Notes under the pieces: generated by a model
The model's database searches: none
What the model was told of the DNA's origin: nothing
Seen by the model: the letters and a program-made list of their open reading frames with translations, nothing else
Translations under genes and position numbers: made by a program
DNA from: DATJPY01 sp035506135
GTDB lineage: Bacteria; Myxococcota_A; UBA9160; PR03
NCBI GenBank assembly: GCA_035506135.1
Contig: DATJPY010000068.1
Coordinates: forward strand, 1-29,575
DNA: 29,575 nucleotides
Reading direction: 5' to 3'
Shown here: piece after piece, positions 23,143 to 29,575 of the stretch
Layout: every line of letters starts with the position of its first letter
Numbering within the stretch: position 1 is the first letter of the stretch

Positions 23143-24306
23143 ATGGACCTCCGCTACACCCCGGCCCAGCGGGCCTTCCGCGCCGAGGCGCGCGGCTGGC
23201 TCGAGGCGAACGTGCCGCGCCGGCCGCTGCGCTCCTTCGACACCGCGGAGGGCTGCGCCGAGCACCGCGCCTGGGAGCGCGTGCTGCACGCCGGCGGCTT
23301 CGCGATGGTGCCGTGGCCGGTCGAGTACGGCGGGCGCGGCGCGGACCTCGTCGACTGGCTGATCTTCGAGGAGGAGTACTACCGCGCGGGCGCGCCCCGG
23401 CGGGTCAACCAGAACGGCATCTTCCTGCTCGGCCCGACCATCATGGAGTTCGGAACGCCGGAGCAGAAGGCGCGCTACCTGCCGAAGATCGCCTCGAGCG
23501 AGGAGGTCTGGGCGCAGGGCTGGTCCGAGCCGAACGCCGGCAGCGACATGGCCGCGATCCAGGCGAGCGCGCGGCGCGACGGCGACCACTACGTCCTGCG
23601 CGGCCAGAAGACCTGGGCCTCACGCGGCGCCTTCGCCGACTGGCTCTTCGGCCTCTTCCGCAGCGATCCGGCCTCGGAGCGGCACAAGGGTCTCTCGTTC
23701 CTGCTCGTCCCGCTCGACGCGCCCGGCGTGACGGTGCGGCCGATCGCGCAGCTCGACGGCGAGGCGGGCTTCGCCGAGGTCTTCTTCGACGACGCGCGCG
23801 TGCCCGTCGCCAACCGGCTCGGCGACGAGCACCAGGGCTGGAAGGTGGCGATGGCGACGGCCGGCTTCGAGCGCGGGCTCATGCTTCGCAGCCCGGCGCG
23901 CTTCCAGGCCACGGCCAGGCGCCTGATCGAGCTCTACCGCGAGAACGAGGCCGACGCCGATCCGGTGCTGCGCGAGGCGGTGGTGCGCTGCTGGATGGAC
24001 GCGGAGGCCTACGCGCTCGAAACCTACCGCACGGTGTGTCGGATCCGCGCCGGCGGCCGGATCGGCTTCGAGGCCAGCCTCAACAAGGTGTTCTGGTCGG
24101 AGCTCGACCTCCGCATGCACGAGACCGCGCTGCGCCTGCTCGGACACCGCGCCGACCTCCTGGCGGAGGCGCCTGCGGCGCGCGGCGTGGGCGAGTGGTT
24201 GGACGGCTACCTGTTCTCGCTCTCGGGACCGATCTATGCCGGCACCAACGAGATCCAGCGCAACGTGATCGCGGAGCGCATCCTCGGCCTGCCGAGGAGC
24301 GGCTGA
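23143..24306 (+). CDS. Acyl-CoA dehydrogenase, FadE31-like
   Basis: 387 residues. The ATG after the operator gives the family-typical N-terminus MDLRYTPAQRAFRAEARGWL; 29 upstream codons are also open but run through the operator. Acyl-CoA dehydrogenase features: SEPNAGSD at 128-135, GQKTWASRGAFADWLFGLFR, LLVPLDAPGVTVRPIAQLDG, FFDDARVP, and the C-terminal YAGTNEIQRNVIAERILGLP. The MCAD-type catalytic Glu in YEGT is Ala here. Segments EEEYYRAGAPRR and ERGLMLRSPARF match, from memory, mycobacterial FadE31, which pairs with FadE32 in a heteromeric enzyme acting after ring opening. It is first in a six-gene operon and abuts the FadE32-like partner with a 1-bp overlap. Confidence 0.9.
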   Translation: MDLRYTPAQRAFRAEARGWLEANVPRRPLRSFDTAEGCAEHRAWERVLHAGGFAMVPWPVEYGGRGADLVDWLIFEEEYYRAGAPRRVNQNGIFLLGPTIMEFGTPEQKARYLPKIASSEEVWAQGWSEPNAGSDMAAIQASARRDGDHYVLRGQKTWASRGAFADWLFGLFRSDPASERHKGLSFLLVPLDAPGVTVRPIAQLDGEAGFAEVFFDDARVPVANRLGDEHQGWKVAMATAGFERGLMLRSPARFQATARRLIELYRENEADADPVLREAVVRCWMDAEAYALETYRTVCRIRAGGRIGFEASLNKVFWSELDLRMHETALRLLGHRADLLAEAPAARGVGEWLDGYLFSLSGPIYAGTNEIQRNVIAERILGLPRSG

Positions 24307-25376
24307 TGCACTTCGAGTTCAGCGACGACCAGCGCTTGTTCCAGACCACGCTGCGCGACTTCCTGCGGAAGGAGTGCCCGCCCGACGCAGTGCGCGCTCT
24401 CTGGGAATCCGAGAGCGGGCGGTCCGACGCGCTCTGGCGGCGGCTCGCCGAGCTCGGCCTCCCGGGGATCCTGGCTCCCGCGGCGCGGGGCGGCCTCGGG
24501 ATGGACGAGGTCGACCTCGTGCTCCCGATGGAGGAGCTCGGCCGCGCGGCGGTGCCGGAGCCGCTCGTCGCGACGGCCGCGGTCGGCGTGCCGCTGCTGG
24601 CGGCGCTCGGCGGGCGCTTCGGGGGGTGGCTCGAGCGCGCGGCGTCGGGCGAGGCGCGCATCGCCGTGGGTCATCCCGTCTCGCCGTTCGTCGCCGACGC
24701 ACACGTGGCGCACCTGCTGCTCCTCGCGAGTGGCGACGAGCTGCACGCCCTCGCGACCGATCCGCGCGATCCGGTCTCGATCTCGCTCACGCGCCAGCCC
24801 GCCAACGACCCGGCTCGTCGCCTATACACCATCTCGTGGACGCCGTCGCCGGCGACCCGCGTGGCCGAGGGCGCGACCGCGCGCCGCTTGCTCGACGCCG
24901 TCCTCGACCGCGGAGCGCTCGCCAGCGCCGCCCAGCTCGTCGGCGTGGCCGACCAGCTGATCGAGCTCGGCGTCGCGCACGCCTGCCAGCGCGAGCAGTT
25001 CGGGCGGCCGATCGGCGGCTTCCAGGCGGTCCAGCATCTCCTGGCGAACGCGAAGCTGCGCCTCGAGTACGCCCGTCCGGTCGTGTACCGCGCCGCGCAC
25101 TCGGTGGCCCACGCGACGCCGACGCGAGCGGTCGACGTCTCGCACGCCAAGCTGGCCGCCGGCGAGGCCGCCGCGCATGCCGCCCGGGCGGCGCTGCAGG
25201 TCCACGGCGCGATCGGCTACACCTGGGAGCAGGATCTGCACATCTGGATGCGGCGCGCCTGGTCGCTCGAGCTCGACTGGGGCAGCGGCGCCTTCCACCG
25301 CGGTCGGGTCGCCGACGCGGTGCTCGCGCCGGATGCGTCGATCGGACCCGGCTACACCTTCCAAGGAGGCGACTGA
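24306..25376 (+). CDS. Acyl-CoA dehydrogenase, FadE32-like partner subunit
   Basis: 356 residues. The start overlaps the previous stop (TGATG). The N-terminal domain is MHFEFSDDQRLFQTTLRDFL with LAELGLPGILAPAARGGLGM. The middle domain is degenerate and lacks the SEPxAGSD block. The C-terminal helical domain is well kept: ACQREQFGRPIGGFQAVQHL, then AALQVHGAIGYTWEQDLHIW and MRRAWSLELDWG. Such ACADs form alpha2beta2 heterotetramers in actinobacterial steroid catabolism, one subunit completing the flavin site of the other, and the FadE31-like neighbour is the natural partner. The likely substrate is a CoA ester formed after IpdAB and FadA6, such as MOODA-CoA, by analogy with FadE32. Confidence 0.88.
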   Translation: MHFEFSDDQRLFQTTLRDFLRKECPPDAVRALWESESGRSDALWRRLAELGLPGILAPAARGGLGMDEVDLVLPMEELGRAAVPEPLVATAAVGVPLLAALGGRFGGWLERAASGEARIAVGHPVSPFVADAHVAHLLLLASGDELHALATDPRDPVSISLTRQPANDPARRLYTISWTPSPATRVAEGATARRLLDAVLDRGALASAAQLVGVADQLIELGVAHACQREQFGRPIGGFQAVQHLLANAKLRLEYARPVVYRAAHSVAHATPTRAVDVSHAKLAAGEAAAHAARAALQVHGAIGYTWEQDLHIWMRRAWSLELDWGSGAFHRGRVADAVLAPDASIGPGYTFQGGD

Positions 25377-25377
25377 G

Positions 25378-26529
25378 ATGCCCGAGGCCTACATCGTCGA
25401 CGCCGTGCGGACGCCCGTGGGCAAGCGCGGCGGAGGGCTCTCGCAGGTCCACCCGGCCGACCTCGGCGCGCACGTGATCCGCGCGCTCGTCGAGCGCACC
25501 GGCATCGATCCCGGCGCGGTCGAGGACGTGATCTTCGGCTGCTGTGACACGATCGGGCCCCAGGCCGGCGACGTCGCGCGCACCTGCTGGCTCGCGGCCG
25601 GGCTGCCGGAGCACGTGCCGGGCGTCACCATCGACCGCCAGTGCGGGTCGTCGCAGCAGTCGGTGCACTTCGCGGCGCAGGCGGTGATGAGCGGCACGGC
25701 CGACGTGATCGTCGCCGGCGGCGTGCAGAACATGAGCGCGATCCCGATCTCCTCGGCGATGACGCTGGCGCAGCCGCTCGGCTTCCCCGACCCGTTCTCG
25801 ACCTCGAAGCGCTGGGTCGAGCGCTACGGGACGCAGGAGGTGTCGCAATTCCGCGGCGCCGAGATGATCGCGGAGAAGTGGGAGATCTCGCGCGCCGACA
25901 TGGAGGCCTTCGCGCTCGAGAGCCACCGGCGCGCGGTCCGCGCCATCGACGAGGGTCACTTCGAGAACGAGATCGTGCCGTTCGACGCGGTGCGCAGCGA
26001 CGAGGGGCCGCGGCGCGACACGAGCCTCGAGAAGATGGCGAAGCTGCCGCCGCTCTCGCCGGGCGGCCGGCTCACGGCGGCCGTCGCGAGCCAGATCTCC
26101 GACGGTGCCTCGTGCGTGCTGGTGGTCTCCGAGCGCGCGCTCAAGGACCACGACCTCTCGCCGCGCGCGCGCGTCCACCACCTCTCCGTGCGCGGCGACG
26201 ATCCCATCTACATGCTGACGGCGCCGATCCCCGCCACGCGCTTCGCGCTCGACAAGGCGGGCCTCAAGCTCTCGGACCTCTCCGCGATCGAGATCAACGA
26301 GGCCTTCGCGTCGGTGGTGCTGGCGTGGCTGAAGGAGCTCGGCGCCGATCCCGCGCGGGTCAACCCGAACGGCGGCGCCATCGCGCTCGGCCATCCGATC
26401 GGCGCGACCGGGACGCGGCTCATGTCGACGCTCCTGAACGAGCTCGAGCGCAGCGGCGGCCGCTACGGGCTGCAGACCATGTGCGAGGGCGGCGGCCAGG
26501 CGAACGTCACCATCCTCGAGCGGCTGTAG
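25378..26529 (+). CDS. fadA6: Thiolase, FadA6-like
   Basis: 383 residues; AGGAGG 8 nt before the ATG is the best ribosome site of the operon. It is a complete biosynthetic/degradative thiolase: MPEAYIVDAVRTPVGKRGG, nucleophile Cys89 in IDRQCGSSQQSVHFAAQAV, EINEAFASVVLAW, NPNGGAIALGHPIGATG with the catalytic His, and the second Cys in TMCEGGGQANVTILERL. FadA6 of the KstR2 regulon thiolyses the CoA ester released by IpdAB to MOODA-CoA. Position between FadE31/32-like genes and an SDR, with ipdABC and echA20 on the same contig, supports that role over a general acetyl-CoA acetyltransferase. Confidence 0.9.
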   Translation: MPEAYIVDAVRTPVGKRGGGLSQVHPADLGAHVIRALVERTGIDPGAVEDVIFGCCDTIGPQAGDVARTCWLAAGLPEHVPGVTIDRQCGSSQQSVHFAAQAVMSGTADVIVAGGVQNMSAIPISSAMTLAQPLGFPDPFSTSKRWVERYGTQEVSQFRGAEMIAEKWEISRADMEAFALESHRRAVRAIDEGHFENEIVPFDAVRSDEGPRRDTSLEKMAKLPPLSPGGRLTAAVASQISDGASCVLVVSERALKDHDLSPRARVHHLSVRGDDPIYMLTAPIPATRFALDKAGLKLSDLSAIEINEAFASVVLAWLKELGADPARVNPNGGAIALGHPIGATGTRLMSTLLNELERSGGRYGLQTMCEGGGQANVTILERL

Positions 26530-26531
26530 CG

Positions 26532-27437
26532 ATGGCGGGGATCTGCGCGGGGCGCGTGGCGATCGTGACGGGCGCGGGCCGCGGCCTCGGCCGGGCCCAC
26601 GCGCTCGCCTTCGCGCGCGAGGGCGCCCGCGTCGTGGTCAACGACCTCGGCGTAGAGGCGGACGGGCGCGGCGGCTCGTCGAGCCCCGCGAAGGAGGTGG
26701 TGGAGGAGATCCGCGCGCTCGGCGGCCAGGCCGTCGCCGACGGCTCCGACGTCGCCGACTGGGACCAGGCCGCGCGCCTCGTCCAGGCTGCGCTCGACGC
26801 CTTCGGCCGGCTCGACGTGGTGGTGAACAACGCCGGGTTCGTGCGCGATCGCATGTTCGTGTCGACCTCGCCCGACGAGTGGGACGCCGTGATCCGCGTC
26901 CACCTGCGCGGGCACTTCTGCGTCACCCGGCGCGCCTGTGACCACTGGCGCGCGGAGTCGAAGGCGGGCCGCGCGGTCGACGCGCGCATCATCAACACCA
27001 GCTCGGGCGCCGGGCTCCAGGGAAGCGTCGGACAGAGCGCGTACGGCGTGGCCAAGGCGGGGATCGCCGCGCTGACCCTGATCCAGGCGGCCGAGCTCGC
27101 GCGCTACGGCATCACCGCCAACGCGATCGCGCCGTCGGCGCGTACGCGCATGACCGAGACGGTCTTCGCCGACATGATGCGCAAGCCGGAGAGCGGCTTC
27201 GACGCGATGGACCCCGCCAACGTGTCGCCGCTCGTGGTGTGGCTGGGCTCGGCGGAGTCAAGCGAGGTGACCGGCCGCGTGTTCGAGATCTCCGGCGGCA
27301 AGCTCGGTCTGGCCGATGGCTGGCGCAGCGGGCCCGAGGTCGACCGCGGCGCGCGCTTCGAGACGGACGAGATCGGCGCTGCCGTCCACGACCTGCTGCG
27401 CAAGGCCGTCCCGCCGCAGAAGGTCTACGGCACCTAG
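26532..27437 (+). CDS. SDR oxidoreductase, Rv3548c / MFE-2 hydroxyacyl-CoA dehydrogenase type
   Basis: 301 residues. SDR motifs: TGAGRGLG at 13-20, VVVNDLGVEADGRGG after strand 2, NNAG at 99-102, Ser in INTSSGAGLQGSVGQ and Tyr171-x3-Lys175. The VNDLG segment, the VIRVHLRGHF helix and the long C-terminal extension (residues 245-301, ending PPQKVYGT) mark the subgroup related to the hydroxyacyl-CoA dehydrogenase domain of peroxisomal multifunctional enzyme 2. From memory it is close to mycobacterial Rv3548c of the KstR2 regulon. It likely oxidises a 3-hydroxyacyl-CoA intermediate in the C/D-ring pathway. Two bp separate it from the thiolase, and its TAG overlaps the next GTG. Confidence 0.88.
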   Translation: MAGICAGRVAIVTGAGRGLGRAHALAFAREGARVVVNDLGVEADGRGGSSSPAKEVVEEIRALGGQAVADGSDVADWDQAARLVQAALDAFGRLDVVVNNAGFVRDRMFVSTSPDEWDAVIRVHLRGHFCVTRRACDHWRAESKAGRAVDARIINTSSGAGLQGSVGQSAYGVAKAGIAALTLIQAAELARYGITANAIAPSARTRMTETVFADMMRKPESGFDAMDPANVSPLVVWLGSAESSEVTGRVFEISGGKLGLADGWRSGPEVDRGARFETDEIGAAVHDLLRKAVPPQKVYGT

Positions 27438-28576
27438 TGGACTTCGCCTTCACGGCGGAGCAGGAGGAGCTGCGCGCCGCGGCGCGCGCCTTCCTCTCCG
27501 ACCACTCCTCCTCGGAGGCCGTGCGGCGCGCCATGGCCAGCGATCTCGGCTTCGACGCCGAGCTGTGGAAGCGCATCGGCCACGACCTCGGCTGGACGTC
27601 GGTGCACATCCCCGAGGCGTACGGCGGATCCGGGCTCGGCTACGTCGAGCTGGTGGCGCTGCTCGAGGTGATGGGCGAGTGGCTCCTGTGCGCGCCGTTC
27701 TTCTCGAGCGTGTGCCTCGCCGCCAACGCGATCCTCGCGGCTGCCGGCGAGTCGCAAAAGAGCGAGTGGCTGCCGGGTATCGCGGCCGGCCGCACGATCG
27801 CCGCGCTCGCGTTCGACGAGGCGGCTCCGCACGGCGCGCGCTTCGCGTGCGAGGCGACGGCGCGCCGCGACGGCGGCGACTACGTGCTCGCGGGGCGCAA
27901 GCGCTTCGTGCTCGACGGCCACTGCGCCGAGCTCCTGGTAGTCGCGGCGCGGAGCCCCGGGAGCCGTGGTCAGGACGGCGTCTCGCTGTTTGCGGTCCCC
28001 GCGGCGGCCGCCGGCCTCGAGCGCCGCGCGCTCCCGACGATGGACTCGACGCGGCGCCTCGCGGACGTGGAGCTCCGGGACGTGCGCGTGCCGGTGTCGG
28101 CGCGCCTCGGCGACGAGGGCTCGGGTGCCGCGGCGCTCGCGCGCGCGCTCGACCTCGCCGCGGTCGCGCTGGCCGCCGAGCAGGTGGGCGGCGCGCAGCG
28201 CTGCCTCGACATGGCGGTGGGTCACGCCAAGGAGCGCATCCAGTTCGGGCGCCCGATCGGGTCGTTCCAGGCGATCAAGCACACCTGCGCCGACATGATG
28301 GTCGCGGTCGAATCGGCGCGCTCGGCCGCGTACTATGCCGGCTGCGTCGCGGCGGAGGGCGGCGACGATCTGGCGCGCGTCGCCTCGCTTGCCAAGGCGT
28401 GGTGCTCGGAGGCCTACTTTCGCTGCGCGGCCGACGCGCTCCAGGTCCACGGCGGCGTCGGCTTCACCTGGGAGTACGACGTGCACCTGCACCTGAAGCG
28501 CGCGCGCGCCGGCGAGAGCTTCCTCGGCTTGCCCGCGTGGCACCGCGAGCGCGTCGCGCGGAGCCTCGGCCTGTGA
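27437..28576 (+). CDS. Acyl-CoA dehydrogenase, FadE32/FadE33-like
   Basis: 379 residues from a GTG overlapping the previous TAG (TAGTG); the N-terminus MDFAFTAEQEELRAAARAFL is typical and fixes the start. The middle domain is partly degenerate (ALAFDEAAPHGARFACEATA, GRKRFVLDGHCAELLVVAAR). The C-terminal domain keeps KERIQFGRPIGSFQAIKHTC, then ADALQVHGGVGFTWEYDVHL and HLKRARAGESFLG. It is the third ACAD of the operon and more like the FadE32-like subunit than the FadE31-like one. It may be an alternative partner or a homomeric FadE33-type enzyme for a later beta-oxidation step. The exact assignment between FadE32 and FadE33 needs a tree. Confidence 0.87.
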   Translation: MDFAFTAEQEELRAAARAFLSDHSSSEAVRRAMASDLGFDAELWKRIGHDLGWTSVHIPEAYGGSGLGYVELVALLEVMGEWLLCAPFFSSVCLAANAILAAAGESQKSEWLPGIAAGRTIAALAFDEAAPHGARFACEATARRDGGDYVLAGRKRFVLDGHCAELLVVAARSPGSRGQDGVSLFAVPAAAAGLERRALPTMDSTRRLADVELRDVRVPVSARLGDEGSGAAALARALDLAAVALAAEQVGGAQRCLDMAVGHAKERIQFGRPIGSFQAIKHTCADMMVAVESARSAAYYAGCVAAEGGDDLARVASLAKAWCSEAYFRCAADALQVHGGVGFTWEYDVHLHLKRARAGESFLGLPAWHRERVARSLGL

Positions 28577-29358
28577 TCGCGATCGACCTCGCCGGGCGGG
28601 TTGCAATCGTGACGGGCGGGAGCCGCGGCGTCGGGCGCGGCGTCGCGGAGCGCCTGCTCGAGGCGGGCGCCGAGGTGCTGGTCTGTGGGCGCAAGCAGCC
28701 GGAGTCGCTGCCGCGCGCGGCCGGGCGCGAGGCCATCTTCGCCGAGGGCGACGTGCGCGAGCTCGAGGCGATCGAGCGCGTGCTCCGCACCGCGCTCGAC
28801 CGCTTCGGCCGGCTCGACGTGCTCGTGAACAACGCCGGCGGATCGCCGGCCGCCCCGGCCGCGACCGCGTCGCCGCGCTTCTCCGAGAAGATCATCCAGC
28901 TCAACCTGATCGCGCCGCTCCACTTCGCGCAGCAGGCCAACGTCGCGATGCAGCGGCAGCCCGAGGGCGGCGCCATCATCAACATCGCGAGCGTCTCGGG
29001 ACTGCGCGCCTCGCCGGGCACGGCGGCCTACGGCGCGGCCAAGGCGGGGCTCCTCTCGCTCACCCAGACGCTCGCGGTCGAGTGGGCGCCGAAGGTGCGC
29101 GTGAACGCCGTCGCGGCCGGGATGATCGAGACGGAGCTCGCGCATCTTCACTACGGCGACGGCGAGGCTCGCGCGCGAGTCGCTGCGAGCGTGCCGCTGG
29201 GGCGCCTCGGAACGCCGCGCGACGTCGGCGACGCGTGCGTCTTCCTGGCCTCGCCGCTGGCGCGCTACGTCTCGGGCGCAGCGATCCTGGTGCACGGCGG
29301 CGGCGAGCGCCCGGTGTTTCTGTCGGCCCTGGGGCCCGGCGGCTCGACGGAGCGCTGA
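28573..29358 (+). CDS. SDR oxidoreductase, Rv3549c type
   Basis: 261 residues from a GTG that overlaps the previous stop (GTGA). SDR motifs: TGGSRGVG at 14-21, Arg40 after strand 2 (CGRK, suggesting NADP), NNAG at 86-89, Ser in NIASVSG and Tyr153-x3-Lys157. The blocks LAVEWAPKVRVNAVAAGMIE, HYGDGEARARVAASVPLGRL and ILVHGGGERPVFLSAL correspond closely, as I recall, to mycobacterial Rv3549c next to echA20 in the KstR2 regulon. It probably reduces or oxidises a ring hydroxy/keto group of a HIP-CoA-derived intermediate. It is the last gene of the operon in view; 15 bp separate it from a convergent gene. Confidence 0.88.
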   Translation: MIAIDLAGRVAIVTGGSRGVGRGVAERLLEAGAEVLVCGRKQPESLPRAAGREAIFAEGDVRELEAIERVLRTALDRFGRLDVLVNNAGGSPAAPAATASPRFSEKIIQLNLIAPLHFAQQANVAMQRQPEGGAIINIASVSGLRASPGTAAYGAAKAGLLSLTQTLAVEWAPKVRVNAVAAGMIETELAHLHYGDGEARARVAASVPLGRLGTPRDVGDACVFLASPLARYVSGAAILVHGGGERPVFLSALGPGGSTER

Positions 29359-29373
29359 CGTCGCCGCCTCGCC

Positions 29374-29575
29374 TCACGGCGTGACGATCGGGAACCTCCC
29401 GTCGGGGTTGTCGAGCAGCGAGAAGAACGAGAGCAGCGCCAGGCGGCTGCCGTCGACGTGGAGGTCGGGTGAGAAGATCATCTCGCGGAGGCCGGCCTGG
29501 CCGGTGGCGAGGCGCACCAGGAACGCGCGCGTCAGCTTCACCGTGGCGGCCGCGCCCGGATCCGGGTCGCGCTTC
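29374..29575 (-). CDS. C-terminal fragment of an unidentified protein (runs off the right edge)
   Basis: On the minus strand a frame without stops enters from the window edge and ends at TGA 29376-29374, giving 67 codons. The translation has normal protein composition, with KRDPDPGAAATVKLTRAFLV, RLATGQAGLREMIFSPDLHV, DGSRLALLSFFSLLDNPDG and the end RFPIVTP. Codon third positions are strongly G/C, as in the neighbouring genes. No family is recognised from this part. It is convergent with the last SDR gene and marks the end of that operon. Confidence 0.6.
   Translation of the reverse strand, partial: KRDPDPGAAATVKLTRAFLVRLATGQAGLREMIFSPDLHVDGSRLALLSFFSLLDNPDGRFPIVTP

Noticed and set aside
1..29575. 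tRNA, rRNA, CRISPR array, insertion sequence, phage or plasmid functions
   Set aside because: No cloverleaf-like segment, spaced repeat array, transposase or terminal inverted repeat was seen on either strand.

Overview
The window is GC-rich, gene-dense bacterial DNA with almost no intergenic space. Most junctions are 1-4 bp start/stop overlaps (ATGA, GTGA, TGATG, TAGTG). An HME-RND metal efflux pump, several lipoproteins and a probable PEP-CTERM sorted surface protein point to a Gram-negative envelope. The steroid-catabolism proteins most resemble the actinobacterial KstR/KstR2 families. A high-GC environmental Gram-negative lineage (Myxococcota, Binatota or a similar deltaproteobacterial-type group) fits, but this is inference; there is no rRNA or marker gene to decide. 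No tRNA, rRNA, CRISPR array, insertion sequence or phage gene was seen.

Layout. (1) 1-3218, plus: the C-terminal part of a CusA/CzcA-type pump, then a large lipoprotein alpha/beta hydrolase. (2) 3115-4103, minus: two tandem AhpD/carboxymuconolactone-decarboxylase-like proteins. (3) 4155-6110, plus: an operator-like promoter, a TetR regulator and a coupled cytochrome P450. (4) 6094-7698, minus: an exported beta-helix protein with a PEP-CTERM-like tail. (5) 7737-14110, minus: a seven-gene acyl-CoA/steroid-type operon, in transcription order acyl-CoA ligase, DUF35, lipid-transfer thiolase, SnoaL/BaiE-like protein, CaiB/BaiF CoA-transferase, SDR and an isochorismatase-fold protein. (6) 14223-17678, plus and divergent from (5): ipdA-ipdB-ipdC-echA20. 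(7) 17724-18494, minus: a secreted Thr/Gly-rich repeat protein. (8) 18662-22823, plus: a membrane-anchored metallo-beta-lactamase-fold hydrolase, then a coupled trio of alpha/beta hydrolase, solute-binding lipoprotein and M48 metalloprotease. (9) 22833-23057, minus: a small two-helix membrane protein. (10) 23143-29358, plus: FadE31-like, FadE32-like, FadA6-like thiolase, SDR, a third acyl-CoA dehydrogenase, SDR. (11) The 3' end of an unidentified minus-strand gene at the right edge.

Function. Blocks 6 and 10 together encode the lower half of steroid C/D-ring (HIP) catabolism as known from Mycobacterium and Rhodococcus. IpdC and EchA20 process the bicyclic CoA ester and open ring D, IpdAB hydrolytically opens ring C, FadA6 thiolyses the product, and FadE31/32/33-type dehydrogenases with SDRs carry out the remaining beta-oxidation. 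FadD3, FadE30 and the ring A/B genes are not in the window. Block 5 looks like a dedicated activation and side-chain or dehydration module and shares a bidirectional promoter with ipdA. A palindrome in that promoter recurs, with different spacing, upstream of the FadE31-like gene, suggesting that one regulator controls blocks 5, 6 and 10.
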